Shown: positions 33,947-42,883 of the stretch, one piece after another
How positions within the stretch are numbered: the stretch's first letter is position 1
Layout of the letters: each line of letters starts with the position of its first letter
Assembly: GCA_022827785.1 (NCBI GenBank)
Contig: JAJEIM010000022.1
Coordinates: 48,931-112,930, forward strand
From: Acidimicrobiia bacterium
GTDB lineage: Bacteria > Actinomycetota > Acidimicrobiia > Spongiisociales > Spongiisociaceae
Direction: 5' to 3'
Length of the DNA stretch: 64,000 bases
Notes under the pieces: model-generated
Databases searched by the model: none
The model's input: only the letters and a program-made list of their open reading frames with translations
What the model was told of the DNA's origin: nothing
Position numbers and translations under genes: made by a program

Positions 33947-34902
33947 TCGTACACCTCGCGGAATCGGGCCACGAACCGGCGGCTCAGGATGTTGAGCGTG
34001 AGCGTGATGACGAACAGCGCCAGGCCGATGGCGAAGATGGAGTTGTAGTCGATCGAGTTGTAACTCAGGTCACCGCCGCTAATCCGGACGATGTGTCCGG
34101 TCATGGTCTCGCCCGCCACGAACGGGTTGAGGATGTAGCCGAACAGGCTGTCCTCGCCGAATGTGAAGTTCTTGGGCCCGGCGCCGGCCGCGATCGCCAC
34201 CACCATGGTCTCGCCGATGGCCCGGGAGATCGACACCACGAATGCCGCCGTGATGCCGGATAGAGCGCCGGGCAGCACCACCCGGAGCGAGGTCTCCAGC
34301 TTGGTGGCTCCGACCGCGAACGAGGCCTCCCGGAGAGACATCGGCACCGCGTGGAGAGCGTCCTCGGACATCGAACTAACCAGCGGGATGATCAGGATGC
34401 CCACCACGATTCCCGCCGAGGCTGTGTTGAAGATCTCGACCATGCTCACCCCCAGGATGGACCGGAGGAGCGGGGTCATGAAGGTGAGAGCGAAGTAGCC
34501 GTAGACCACCGTCGGGATGCCGGCCAGGATCTCGAGGACCGGCTTGACGGTCCCTCTCACGCGCGGGGTGGCGTACTCGCTCAGGTAGATGGCGGTGGCC
34601 AGTCCCACCGGCAGCGCCACCACCATGGCCGTTACCGACGTGGTCAGCGTGGACAGGACCAGCGGCCAGATTCCGAAGTCGAGAATGGCCGGCTGCCAGT
34701 GGGTGGAGGAGAGGAACTCGGCGAGAGAGGCCTCCTCCGACCGGAAGAAGAGCAGGGCCTCGTTTCCCAACTCGAAAACGATGCCCACCGTGGTGAGGAT
34801 CGAGAGCGCGGCCGCGATGAACAGCAGCCCCCTTATCACCGCCTCGCCGGGCCGCCGTCTCTTGCGCAGGGAACCGGCCAACGGCAGGGCTTCCGAGGTC
34901 AC
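33943..34902 (-). CDS. pstC: Phosphate ABC transporter permease PstC
   Basis: A 319-residue permease with six predicted membrane segments. TM1 (about 26-46) is followed by the short periplasmic loop with STHWQPAILDFGIWPL, then the permease domain: LPVGLATAIYLSEYA, LEILAGIPTVVYGYFAL, MPLVSSMSEDALHAVP (read as IPLVSSMSEDALHAVP) and the EAA loop REASFAVGATKLETS. GTG 34902 is the start; a GGAGG-type site is seen upstream (GGGAGATGG). It is separated from pstS by 195 bases, with no strong terminator in between. Confidence 0.93.
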   Translation of the reverse strand: MTSEALPLAGSLRKRRRPGEAVIRGLLFIAAALSILTTVGIVFELGNEALLFFRSEEASLAEFLSSTHWQPAILDFGIWPLVLSTLTTSVTAMVVALPVGLATAIYLSEYATPRVRGTVKPVLEILAGIPTVVYGYFALTFMTPLLRSILGVSMVEIFNTASAGIVVGILIIPLVSSMSEDALHAVPMSLREASFAVGATKLETSLRVVLPGALSGITAAFVVSISRAIGETMVVAIAAGAGPKNFTFGEDSLFGYILNPFVAGETMTGHIVRISGGDLSYNSIDYNSIFAIGLALFVITLTLNILSRRFVARFREVYE

Positions 34903-35097
34903 ACGCGTTGCGATCTTTCCATCTCCCTCCGGCGACCGAGACTACCCATCCCGTCGAACCCCTCGGCCGGGCGGCTGATCGCTCGTCATGCCCGGTTAAT
35001 CATCGATTCGCCGGCCGGAAGGGCAGGCCGATGAAGTGATCGACCTACCCGCTCCGAAAGACGGATTCGTGGCGTCCCCGCCGGTGAGTCTCAACAC

Positions 35098-36189
35098 CTA
35101 CAGGGCGGCCTTGAGTTCGGCGGCTGCGCTGTCGAGGACGCTGTCGGGCGCCGAGAAGTATCCGACCTCGCCAATCTCCTCGTTGACGAACTGGAGCACG
35201 AAATTCAAGAACGCACCCACCTGCGGCTTCTCCGCGATGATCGAAGCCGTCGAATACATGTACATCGGGCGTGCCAGTGGATACGTACTAGCGTTCACCG
35301 AGTCCGCGGTCGGCTCCACACCCTCGATATCCAGCACGCTCAGCAGATCACTGTTCTCCGAGTAATACGCATACCCGAAGAAACCGACCGCGCAGGTCGT
35401 CGACGCATTCGACGGATCACAACCATCCCCCGAGATGCCCTGCACCAGCACGTTGTCGTCCTCCGACAACTGCGTATTGCCGGCCGCCAGGATCGGACCC
35501 TCATCCTCGTGGAACACCTCCTCGACGAAGTAGTCGAACGTCCCCGAGTCCGTCCCCGGAATGAACCGCTGGATCGGGTTCGCCGGGAACCCGGCCCGAA
35601 CATCCTGCCAGGTCGTCGCCGTCGAGAACAACACCGCCAACTCGGCAACCGTCAGATCGGTGGCGAAGGTGTTTCCGGGCGACACCGTCACCGCCAGAGC
35701 ATCCGTACCCACCCGGAACTCGATCGGATCCCGACCGATCGCCCGACACGACTCCACCTCCGAGTCCTTGATCGGACGAGACGCGTTCGAAATGTCCGAC
35801 TCGCCTGCCACACAGAACCGCTCGAAACCAGCACCCGAACCGATCGAGTCGATTGTGATCAAACCCGAATAACCCTCATCCTCGAACCGAGCCGCCATCG
35901 CCTCCGCCAACGGAAAAACCGTGGACGAGCCAGCCACCACGATATCCCCGGACACCGACAGCGGATCGACCGCAGGCAAACCACGACTACCGGACGACCC
36001 GGACGTCGGAGCTTGCGTGGTCGCGGTGCCTCCCGAATCGCTCGGCTCCGATGTGGCAGGCGCCTGGGAAGCGGCTGTGGTGGCGATGGTGGTTACCCGG
36101 CTGGAGCCATCTCCCCCACCGCATGCCGCGGCAACCAGGGGCACGACTGCGAGAAGCCCGAGCGAGCGCCAGAAATTGCCGATTGACAT
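35098..36189 (-). CDS. pstS: Phosphate ABC transporter substrate-binding lipoprotein PstS
   Basis: A 363-residue exported binding protein. Signal peptide with lipobox VAAAC (Cys23), a Ser/Thr/Ala-rich linker to about residue 75, then the phosphate-binding domain: VAGSSTVFPLAEAM (anion-binding Ser/Thr), SIGSGAGFERFC, SNASRPIKDSE, IPGTDSGTFDYFVE (second anion loop). Cys in FERFC, ESCRAIG, GDGCDPS and STTCAVG could form two disulfides. ATG 36189 is 7 bases after AGGAG. The gene is preceded by a PHO box and is the first of the seven-gene phosphate cluster. Confidence 0.94.
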   Translation of the reverse strand: MSIGNFWRSLGLLAVVPLVAAACGGGDGSSRVTTIATTAASQAPATSEPSDSGGTATTQAPTSGSSGSRGLPAVDPLSVSGDIVVAGSSTVFPLAEAMAARFEDEGYSGLITIDSIGSGAGFERFCVAGESDISNASRPIKDSEVESCRAIGRDPIEFRVGTDALAVTVSPGNTFATDLTVAELAVLFSTATTWQDVRAGFPANPIQRFIPGTDSGTFDYFVEEVFHEDEGPILAAGNTQLSEDDNVLVQGISGDGCDPSNASTTCAVGFFGYAYYSENSDLLSVLDIEGVEPTADSVNASTYPLARPMYMYSTASIIAEKPQVGAFLNFVLQFVNEEIGEVGYFSAPDSVLDSAAAELKAAL

Positions 36190-36220
36190 CTAGGTTCTCC
36201 TAACCCTTGACTCGGATGGA

Positions 36221-36274
36221 ACGCTATGCCGTCAGGGTTAAAGGATCGCTCTTCCAGGGTTAACGCGGGTTAAA
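36221..36274 (-). promoter_or_regulatory. PHO box and -10 of pstS
   Basis: Three same-orientation GGGTTAA(A/C) words (plus strand) begin at 36235, 36257 and 36267, i.e. TTTAACCC/GTTAACCC on the coding strand. The 22-base and 10-base offsets put them on one helical face, as for 11-bp PhoP/PhoB repeat units. A TAGCGT -10 (minus, 36226-36221) lies 8 bases downstream of the last repeat with no -35, as expected for an activator that replaces it. Confidence 0.65.
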
Positions 36275-36396
36275 CTTTTGCCCAGACACCGGAACCAGAC
36301 CTTCGGATGGTCCCGCGCGTTGAGCATCCGCGTTCAGGGTCCGGGTCGGCGGACCGGGGACCTGGCCCTTGTATGTTCTCTGAGTCTGCGCGGTTC

Positions 36397-37047
36397 CTAG
36401 TGGGAATGAGCGTGGGATGCCGCGTAGTAGGGGTTCTCGCCGCTCTGGTGGTCGGTGATGTCCACGATCTCCACGATCTCCGGGATAGCCTCTCGCAGGA
36501 TCCGCTCGATGCCCTGGCGCAAGGTCATGGCGGCCATCCCGCAGCCCTGGCATCCTCCTCCCATCTGGAGGTAGACGACACCGTTCTCCTCGCCCACCAG
36601 GCTGGCCTGGCCTCCGTGGGCCGCGATCGCCGGGTTCACCTGATGGTCGAGGACCTTCTGCACCCGCTCAGCGAGAGGACCTGTCAGGTCACCGGCGTCG
36701 AAGTCCGGGATGTCCGGCGAAGGGTTGTTGGGGTTGTCGATAGCCAAACCCGGAGTCATCGGGTTCGACGACATGGCCAGCCTGGCGCCGGTCATGTTCT
36801 CGGTATCCGAGGCCGGGATAACGACCGCGAGATCACCATGGCGCTCCACGTGATCGGACGGCTCCGCCTCGTCGAGCGGCACGAAGGACAGCGAGTAGCC
36901 GAACTGGACTCCCTGAACGCCGGTTATCTCGATCAGCAGGCCGTACTCTTCGTCGCCGGGCTCCTGATCACGGATCTCGATGATCCGCTCCAGGGCTTCG
37001 TCGCTGAAGTTCATCAATGCGTCAGTGGTCAATGCGTCAGTAGTCAT
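36397..37047 (-). CDS. NifU/NfuA-like iron-sulfur scaffold protein
   Basis: A 216-residue protein with the NifU C-terminal domain at about residues 128-205: VQKVLDHQVNPAIAAHGGQ, LVGEENGVVYLQMGGGCQGCGMA, where the CxxC holds a 4Fe-4S cluster at a dimer interface. The N-terminal 110 residues resemble the degenerate A-type (ErpA/HesB) domain of NfuA (ITGVQGVQFGYSLSFVP) and lack its cysteines, so the protein is NfuA-like: carries clusters to apoproteins. The C-terminal tail ends in SHAHSH, possible metal binding. Start ATG 37047 is 8 bases after a TACCCT hexamer and has no ribosome site. Confidence 0.85.
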   Translation of the reverse strand: MTTDALTTDALMNFSDEALERIIEIRDQEPGDEEYGLLIEITGVQGVQFGYSLSFVPLDEAEPSDHVERHGDLAVVIPASDTENMTGARLAMSSNPMTPGLAIDNPNNPSPDIPDFDAGDLTGPLAERVQKVLDHQVNPAIAAHGGQASLVGEENGVVYLQMGGGCQGCGMAAMTLRQGIERILREAIPEIVEIVDITDHQSGENPYYAASHAHSH

Positions 37048-37055
37048 GGTCCGCA

Positions 37056-37061
37056 AGGGTA
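37056..37061 (-). promoter_or_regulatory. Leaderless -10 (TACCCT) for the NfuA-like gene
   Basis: On the minus strand TACCCT is followed by 8 bases and then the ATG at 37047. It is back-to-back with the TACAGT of the divergent gene, so two leaderless promoters fit in 64 bases. Confidence 0.45.
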
Positions 37062-37098
37062 GCCAACTGTCCGGGCAACCGTTCGCCGGGGAGTCGGG

Positions 37099-37104
37099 TA
37101 CAGT
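37099..37104 (+). promoter_or_regulatory. Leaderless -10 (TACAGT) for the beta-propeller lipoprotein
   Basis: TACAGT is followed by 6 bases and then ATG 37111, with no ribosome-binding sequence. Confidence 0.45.
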
Positions 37105-37110
37105 CCACAC

Positions 37111-38526
37111 ATGAGCCTCCGAGCAGGCGCGGCCCGATGGTGGCGATCCGGAACGCTTGCGCTCGTCGTGTTGATGTCGGCCCTCGGCCCCGCCTGCACC
37201 ACATCTGGCAACGAGGTCGTATTCGACGGGAACCCGTCCGCGGAGACCGCGGAGACCGCAACCCCGCCGGCCGGCGCCGATCCCAGCACCTCATCCCTTC
37301 CGGCCGCCACCACCCCGGGGACGGACACGACCACTGCTACCGGCGGGTCCGCCGCCGCGGGTACCACCACCACTGTCACGACGGCCGTTGCAGCCACAAC
37401 GCCGGCCGCGCTGGAACTGTCGGACCGGGGCATCGAGGCACTCACCGCCCCGGTGCTGGTCGACCGGCGGTTCGGAGAGGGGGTGACCGTCCTCGGCCCC
37501 GGCGCGGAGCGAAACGAGCTGTACGTGGAGGCGGATGGCTACGTAGCCCAGCCCAGTTGGTCGCCTGACGGCCGGTTGGTGGCGTTCTCAAGAGCCTCTG
37601 ATACCGGCAGCTCGGTGGTCGTCAGTCCCGGAACCGGCGGATCCCCGACCGCCTACGAGACACCGTTCGTCGTGTTCTACATGCACTGGAGCCCGGACGG
37701 TCGCTTCGTGGCGATGCTGGGGAGCGCCGACGCCCAGGTTGCTCTCGCGCTCCTCGACCTCGACACCGGGTTGGTGCAGATGGTGGACTCTGCCATCTCC
37801 TACTACTTCCACTGGTCGCCGGACAGCTCGCGGATCCTGGCCCACCTCGACGACTCCCGCCTCCAGATCATCGACCTGTCCTCCAAGGAAATCACCCGCA
37901 TCGCCGCCTTCGACTTCGTCTGGTCCGCCTACCAAGCACCATCCTGGATGCCCGATGGCCGCTCGATCCTGTACGTGCGTCCTGCCGGCAACCAGGAGGA
38001 GGCCACGGACGAGCTGGTAATCCACGACCTGGAGAGCGGGCGGATCGAGGTCATCGGAACGGGGGGCGGCTTCTTCGCCTTCGCGGTATCCCCTGATGGA
38101 ACACGGGTGGCCTACTCGCTCCACAACCTGGCCCGTCCCACCTCCATGTACGTGGTCGATCCGGGTAGTGGTGAGGTGGCGGAGCTCGATGCTCCCAACG
38201 CGGTGGCCTGGCAGTGGAGCCCCGACAGCCGGAAGATCCTCCTGCTCGGAATAAACGAGGAGCGCCGGCTCTCCATGGAGGTGTACCAGGACGGCACCAT
38301 CACCGCATACCCGGGCGTCACCCCCACCGAGAACTTCCTGCGCAGCTACATCCCCTTCTGGAACCAGTACGCTCACAGCCATACACTCTGGGCGCCGGAC
38401 AGTTCGGCCTTCGTGTACGCCGCCGCCGAGCAGGGAGACGACTACGTCTTCCTCCAGCCTCTTGAGGAGGAGCGTCCCGTCCTCCTGGGCGCCGGGTCCA
38501 TGGCTGTGTTCTCGCCACGAACCTGA
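37111..38526 (+). CDS. TolB/WD40-like beta-propeller lipoprotein
   Basis: A 471-residue exported protein. The signal peptide (hydrophobic residues about 14-27) ends at a lipobox-like GPAC with Cys29. A Thr/Ala-rich linker runs to about residue 97. The rest is a propeller built from TolB-type repeats, seen as repeated WSPDGR/S words: PSWSPDGRLVAFS, MHWSPDGRFVAML, FHWSPDSSRILAH, SWMPDGRSILYV, AVSPDGTRVAYS, WQWSPDSRKILLL, LWAPDSSAFVYA. At least seven blades are visible. Such proteins act as extracellular binding or sensing platforms; no enzyme motif is evident. The thiamine pyrophosphokinase gene follows with no gap. Confidence 0.82.
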   Translation: MSLRAGAARWWRSGTLALVVLMSALGPACTTSGNEVVFDGNPSAETAETATPPAGADPSTSSLPAATTPGTDTTTATGGSAAAGTTTTVTTAVAATTPAALELSDRGIEALTAPVLVDRRFGEGVTVLGPGAERNELYVEADGYVAQPSWSPDGRLVAFSRASDTGSSVVVSPGTGGSPTAYETPFVVFYMHWSPDGRFVAMLGSADAQVALALLDLDTGLVQMVDSAISYYFHWSPDSSRILAHLDDSRLQIIDLSSKEITRIAAFDFVWSAYQAPSWMPDGRSILYVRPAGNQEEATDELVIHDLESGRIEVIGTGGGFFAFAVSPDGTRVAYSLHNLARPTSMYVVDPGSGEVAELDAPNAVAWQWSPDSRKILLLGINEERRLSMEVYQDGTITAYPGVTPTENFLRSYIPFWNQYAHSHTLWAPDSSAFVYAAAEQGDDYVFLQPLEEERPVLLGAGSMAVFSPRT

Positions 38527-39192
38527 ATGACCGTCATTCATGTGTTCGTCGGGGGCGATCCGGTCTCGCCGGAACGGATCGACGGGCTGGGACCGGCCGC
38601 CCTCGTCATAGCCGCCGATTCGGGCGCCGATGTAGCCGCCGGCGCCGCCGTGACCGTCGACATCCTGGTGGGTGACCTCGACTCGATCTCCAGAAGGGCC
38701 ATGGACCGGATCTTCGACGGCGAGACTGTCATCGAAGCCCACTCACCGGACAAGGACGCCACCGATCTGGAACTGGCACTGGACGTTGCGCTCCGCTCCG
38801 ACCCGAGCGAGATCGTGTTCGTAGGGGGCGGGGGCGGGCGCCTCGACCACCTGCTGGGCAACGTGGGGGTGATCGGGAGCCCGGCGGCCCGGCACGTTCC
38901 GGTCAGCTGGGTCATGGAGCGGGAAACGGCCTACGTCGTCCGGCGTGGCAGGACGATTCCCACCTCGCCGGGGGAACTCTTCAGCCTCATCCCGATCGGC
39001 AAGGACGCCCACGGCGTGCATGTCAGGCACGCCCGATGGCCGCTCCGCGACGCCTCGCTCCGGCTTCACGGCTCGGTGGGTATCAGCAACGTCGCTCTGG
39101 GCAAGAAGGTCGAGATCGAGGTCGGCGAGGGTGCTGTTCTCGCCATCTTCAACCACCTAGTCGATGGTTGTCAGTTACATCGGCAAACCTAG
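38527..39192 (+). CDS. thiN: Thiamine pyrophosphokinase
   Basis: A 221-residue enzyme making thiamine diphosphate from thiamine and ATP. LVIAADSGAD, LVGDLDSIS (metal-binding Asp), SPDKDATDLELALDVAL (catalytic) and GGGGGRLDHLLGN (nucleotide binding) are the characteristic blocks, followed by a C-terminal beta-sandwich (LIPIGKDAHGV, GSVGISNVAL) that binds thiamine. The ATG directly follows the TGA of the propeller gene, so translation is coupled. Its product is the cofactor needed by the E1 enzyme encoded at 22.6-24.6 kb. Confidence 0.88.
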   Translation: MTVIHVFVGGDPVSPERIDGLGPAALVIAADSGADVAAGAAVTVDILVGDLDSISRRAMDRIFDGETVIEAHSPDKDATDLELALDVALRSDPSEIVFVGGGGGRLDHLLGNVGVIGSPAARHVPVSWVMERETAYVVRRGRTIPTSPGELFSLIPIGKDAHGVHVRHARWPLRDASLRLHGSVGISNVALGKKVEIEVGEGAVLAIFNHLVDGCQLHRQT

Positions 39193-39195
39193 CCA

Positions 39196-40173
39196 CTAGC
39201 CATAGGCCTCGGGGTTGGCGCAATATGGCATCCGGCGCCCCTCCATTGCAGCCACGAGGTTGGCAGCCGCCCTCTCCGCCATCCGGATACGGGTGCGGAC
39301 GGTGGCGCTCCCGATGTGCGGGACGATGAAGCAGTTGGGCAGGGCCACCAGGGGATGATCCGCCGGGATGGGCTCGGGATCGGTCACATCCAATCCGGCG
39401 GCGGCGATCGTCCCGCCGGCGAGAGCCTCGACCAGCGCGTCCGTGTCGACGACCGGACCCCGGGCCGCGTTCACGAGCGTGGCGGTCGGCTTCATGGCCG
39501 CCAGCGCATCCCGGTCGATGAGGTGGTGCGTGCCCGGGTGGTAACTGGTCACCACCACCACGTGATCCGCCTCCCCCAGTAATTCGGGGACGGTGCGGTA
39601 CTCCACTCCGAGCGTCTCCTCGGCGCGACGATCCCGGTGCCGCTTGGTGTACAGCATCCGCATGCCGAACCCCGCACCTCTCCGGGCCACGGCTTGCCCG
39701 ATCCGTCCGAGACCCACGATGCCCAGGGTGGAACCGGCGATGTCCTGGCCGACCAGCGCCATCGGATCCCACTCCCCCCAGCGGCCCGCCACAACCTCCT
39801 CCAGGCCTTCCCGGAACCGGCGAGCCGCGGTGATGAGCAGCCCGAAAGCGGTGTCGGCGGTGGTCTCGGTGAGGACATCGGGGGTGTAGCCGACCGGGAT
39901 GCCCCGAGCGGTACATGCGGCCAGGTCGATGTTGTCCACCCCCACCGCCATCTGGCTGATGGCCTCAAGGCGCCCGGCAGCGTCCAGCAAATCAGTGTCG
40001 ACGCGGTCGGTGAGCATGCAGTAGAGGCCGCCGGCATCACGCACCCGGTCCAGCAACTCGGCCCGCGGGATGGCTCGATTCTCGGGGAACACCCACACCG
40101 ACGCCACCTCCCGGAGCATCTCCACGACCGCCCCCGGCGGCCGGCGGGTGACTATTACACGCGCCCCGGTCAT
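39196..40173 (-). CDS. D-2-hydroxyacid dehydrogenase (glyoxylate/hydroxypyruvate reductase type)
   Basis: A 325-residue D-isomer-specific dehydrogenase. NAD-binding GIVGLGRIGQAVARR, substrate-binding AVGVDNIDL, catalytic Arg in VNAARGPVVDT, Glu in DVTDPEPIP and His in VPHIGSAT form the standard Arg/Glu/His set. Length and the GYTPDVLTETTADTAFGLL segment fit glyoxylate/hydroxypyruvate reductases. It ends 3 bases after the convergent thiN stop. Direct metabolic partner not evident nearby. Confidence 0.9.
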   Translation of the reverse strand: MTGARVIVTRRPPGAVVEMLREVASVWVFPENRAIPRAELLDRVRDAGGLYCMLTDRVDTDLLDAAGRLEAISQMAVGVDNIDLAACTARGIPVGYTPDVLTETTADTAFGLLITAARRFREGLEEVVAGRWGEWDPMALVGQDIAGSTLGIVGLGRIGQAVARRGAGFGMRMLYTKRHRDRRAEETLGVEYRTVPELLGEADHVVVVTSYHPGTHHLIDRDALAAMKPTATLVNAARGPVVDTDALVEALAGGTIAAAGLDVTDPEPIPADHPLVALPNCFIVPHIGSATVRTRIRMAERAAANLVAAMEGRRMPYCANPEAYG

Positions 40174-40218
40174 GCGCCCCGCCAGCCGGTCGCGGCCGGT
40201 CGTGATCGCACCGATGGC

Positions 40219-42069
40219 TCAGTCCTCGTAGAGCTCTTCGATCTGGCGGGCATAGCGCTCCAGCACCACCCGGCGCTTCATCTTGAGCGACGGGGTGAGC
40301 TCGCCGGTCTCAGCCGACCACTGCTCCGACACAACCGTCCACTTGCGGGCCTGTTCCACCCGCGAGACGCGGGCGTTGGCCGACTCCACCAACCGGTCAA
40401 CCTCCTCGAGCACCTGCGAATGGCGGGAGAACTCGTCGAAGCCGCGGAACTCCAGGCCCTGGCTCTCGGCCCAGCCCTCCGCCATGTCGGCGTCGAGGGC
40501 CACCAGGAGGGTCAGGTAGCGGCGACCGTCGCCCACCAGGCAGGCCTGGGAGATCAGGGCATGCTCGTTGATGAGGTTCTCCAGCCGAGCCGGCGCCACG
40601 TTCTTGCCGCCGGCGGTGATGATGATCTCCTTCTTGCGTCCGATGATGGTGAGGAAACCGTGGTCATCCAGGCGTCCCAGGTCACCGGTGCGCAGCCACC
40701 CGTCCTCGCCGTACGTGGCGGCGGTCGTCTCCGGGTCCCGGAAGTAGCCGCCGGTGATCAGTCCGCCACGCATCATGATCTCATCGTCATCGGCGACGGC
40801 CAGCTCCACTCCCGGCATGGCCCGGCCCACGGTCCCGATCCGGTTGGCGCCAGGCACGTTGGATACTCCCGGACCGGAGGACTCGGTCATCCCGTACAAC
40901 TCGAAGACCGGCAGGCCGATACCCCGGAAGAAGAGCAGCAGATCCGGCGATATCGGCGCTGCGGCCGAGATGGCCAGCTTCAGCTCGTCCATACCGAGGC
41001 CGGTCCGGAACTTCTTGGAGAACAGGATGCGATCGAACAACCGGAGCTTCAGGCGGTCCAACAGCCCCAGATGGCGGCCCTCCTGCTCTGCCCTCTGGGA
41101 TTCGACCGCAAGCTCGATGGCGCCGAGCGCCAGAGCCCGCCGCCGGGCGTTGGGCTCGGCATTGACTCGCGCCATCAGACCGGCGTGGAACTTCTCCCAG
41201 ACCCGGGGCACGGCGAAGAAGACATGCGGCCGGGTCTCCTGAACCGCCGCCGCCACCTCAGTCAGATCCGGGATGTAGCGGACGCTTCCGACCCACCACA
41301 TGCTGACGTAGTGGCTGGCCATGCGCTCGCCGATGTGCGCCAAGGGCAGGTAGGACACGAGACGCAGGTGATCGGGGAGGGGGTAGGTGCGGGCGACGCA
41401 CTCCAGCGTCCACAGCACGTTGCGATGACTGATCATCACCGCCTTCGGGACTCCGGTCGTGCCGGACGTATAGATCAGGGTCGCCAGATCGTCCTGCCCC
41501 ACCGCCGAGGAGGACCGCTGAACCAACTCCGGATCCCCCGCCAGCGCCTCCCGGCCGGATGATCGGAGAGCGTCCCAGGAGAGGATCCGCTCGTCGTCAC
41601 TGTCTGAGGACGGCTCCATCACGACGATGTGGGTCAGGTTCGGCAGGTCCTCCCAGATTCCTTGCCAACGCTCCAGATACTCGGCGTTCTCCAGCACCGC
41701 CACCCCGGCGGAGCAGTGATCGGCGATGTACTGTATCTGCTCGCCGGCAAGGGTGTTGTACAGCGAAACGGGAACGGCGCCCGCGTGCAAGATCCCGAGG
41801 TCGGCGATCACATGCTCGGGCCGGTTGCCCCCCATGATGGCCACGAAGGCGCCGGCCTCTACTCCGAGCGTGCGCAACCCGGCAGCCACCTCCACGACGT
41901 GGCCGCGATACTCGGACCAGGTCAGGGTTCGGGTCTCCTCACCGGCCTTCCAATGGATGGCCGGCTGATCGGCGAACCGCTCGGCGTTCCGGCGGAGCAG
42001 TCCGACCAAGGTCATGTCGCCAATTGCCGCCTCTATGGCCTGACGCTCGTGTTCGACTTCGCTGTTCAT
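40219..42069 (-). CDS. Long-chain fatty acid--CoA ligase (FadD15-type AMP-binding)
   Basis: A 616-residue ANL-family ligase. LIYTSGTTGVPKAVMISH (P-loop, Thr/Ser/Gly), SYLPLAHIGER, ELYGMTESSGPG (adenine), GWLRTGDLGRLDDHGFLTIIGRKKEIIIT (split here: GWLRTGDLGRLDD and GRKKEIIIT) and the C-terminal catalytic Lys in TPSLKMKRRVV. The ALG-type linker and length match long-chain enzymes such as mycobacterial FadD15. ATG 42069 is chosen because GGGGAGG lies 5 bases upstream; 6 codons earlier a GTG is in frame. Cytosolic or membrane-associated. It may load fatty acids for beta-oxidation or lipid synthesis (PlsB is 20 kb away). Confidence 0.92.
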   Translation of the reverse strand: MNSEVEHERQAIEAAIGDMTLVGLLRRNAERFADQPAIHWKAGEETRTLTWSEYRGHVVEVAAGLRTLGVEAGAFVAIMGGNRPEHVIADLGILHAGAVPVSLYNTLAGEQIQYIADHCSAGVAVLENAEYLERWQGIWEDLPNLTHIVVMEPSSDSDDERILSWDALRSSGREALAGDPELVQRSSSAVGQDDLATLIYTSGTTGVPKAVMISHRNVLWTLECVARTYPLPDHLRLVSYLPLAHIGERMASHYVSMWWVGSVRYIPDLTEVAAAVQETRPHVFFAVPRVWEKFHAGLMARVNAEPNARRRALALGAIELAVESQRAEQEGRHLGLLDRLKLRLFDRILFSKKFRTGLGMDELKLAISAAAPISPDLLLFFRGIGLPVFELYGMTESSGPGVSNVPGANRIGTVGRAMPGVELAVADDDEIMMRGGLITGGYFRDPETTAATYGEDGWLRTGDLGRLDDHGFLTIIGRKKEIIITAGGKNVAPARLENLINEHALISQACLVGDGRRYLTLLVALDADMAEGWAESQGLEFRGFDEFSRHSQVLEEVDRLVESANARVSRVEQARKWTVVSEQWSAETGELTPSLKMKRRVVLERYARQIEELYED

Positions 42070-42251
42070 GACTGCCTCCCCGGACAAATACCCGCCCTCG
42101 CGATGTTACCGAGCCGCCGGAGGCGACGCGAATGAATGGAGACACTGTTTCAGGAGTCACCATCGCCGCCGCGGCGCCGTGAAGTTCTCCTCCCTGGAGG
42201 GACCTCACGCCCGGCTGTGCTTTATCCTGTGGGCGATCACACGCGGGGACA

Positions 42252-42809
42252 GTGGTGGAACAGGTTTCATTCACCCGGATGGAAGACGGCACGAAGGAGG
42301 ATTACCAGCTCCTTGAGAGGCTGGAACACCGCCTCCACACCGACTACGTGGACCGCCTGCTCGAGTGGGTCCAATGGAACGAGGGGGACACCGGCTACCG
42401 GATCAGTCGTTTCGAGCACTCCCTCCAGTCAGCCAGCCGTGCCTACAGGGACGGCAAGGACGAGGAGTTCGTGGTGTGCTGCCTGTTCCATGACATAGGT
42501 GACCTCATCTCCCCCTACAACCACAGCCAGGTGGCGGCGGACATCCTGCGGCCCTACATATCCGAGAAGAACTACTGGATCATCAGGCACCACGGACTCT
42601 TCCAGGGCTACTACTACTTTCACCACTACGGTCGGGATCGCAACGCTCGCGACAGGTACAAGGATCACCGGTGGTACGACGACACGGTGGAGTTCTGCGC
42701 CCGATACGACCAGAACTGCTTCGACCCCGGCTACGAGTCCTTACCCCTGGAGTTCTTCGAACCGATGGCGCGACGGGTGATCTCGACCCGCCGTCACGAC
42801 ACCCCCTGA
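42252..42809 (+). CDS. HD-domain protein, possible diiron oxygenase-like
   Basis: A 185-residue HD-superfamily protein. His/Asp ligands are visible as RFEHSLQSA, LFHDIGDL (the HD pair), YNHSQVAA and IRHHGLFQGYYYFHH, plus a late Asp in CARYDQN. The HDIGD pair and the HHGLFQ segment recall the HD-domain oxygenase group (myo-inositol oxygenase, PhnZ, TmpB), which hold a mixed-valence diiron site, rather than nucleotidases. This is inference from short motifs. I use GTG 42252; a later ATG at 42279 would also fit. A TATCCT hexamer at 42223-42228 is a likely -10. Neighbours give no phosphonate or inositol context. Confidence 0.7.
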   Translation: MVEQVSFTRMEDGTKEDYQLLERLEHRLHTDYVDRLLEWVQWNEGDTGYRISRFEHSLQSASRAYRDGKDEEFVVCCLFHDIGDLISPYNHSQVAADILRPYISEKNYWIIRHHGLFQGYYYFHHYGRDRNARDRYKDHRWYDDTVEFCARYDQNCFDPGYESLPLEFFEPMARRVISTRRHDTP

Positions 42810-42883
42810 CAGGCATCCACGTCCGGCCCGGGAAGCAGAGCATCGGCGCCGGCCGGACGGATCCGTTCGACAGGAGGCTGCGG

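Noticed and set aside
39637..41562. 641-codon open frame on the plus strand
   Set aside because: Antisense to the hydroxyacid dehydrogenase and acyl-CoA ligase; no recognisable motif.
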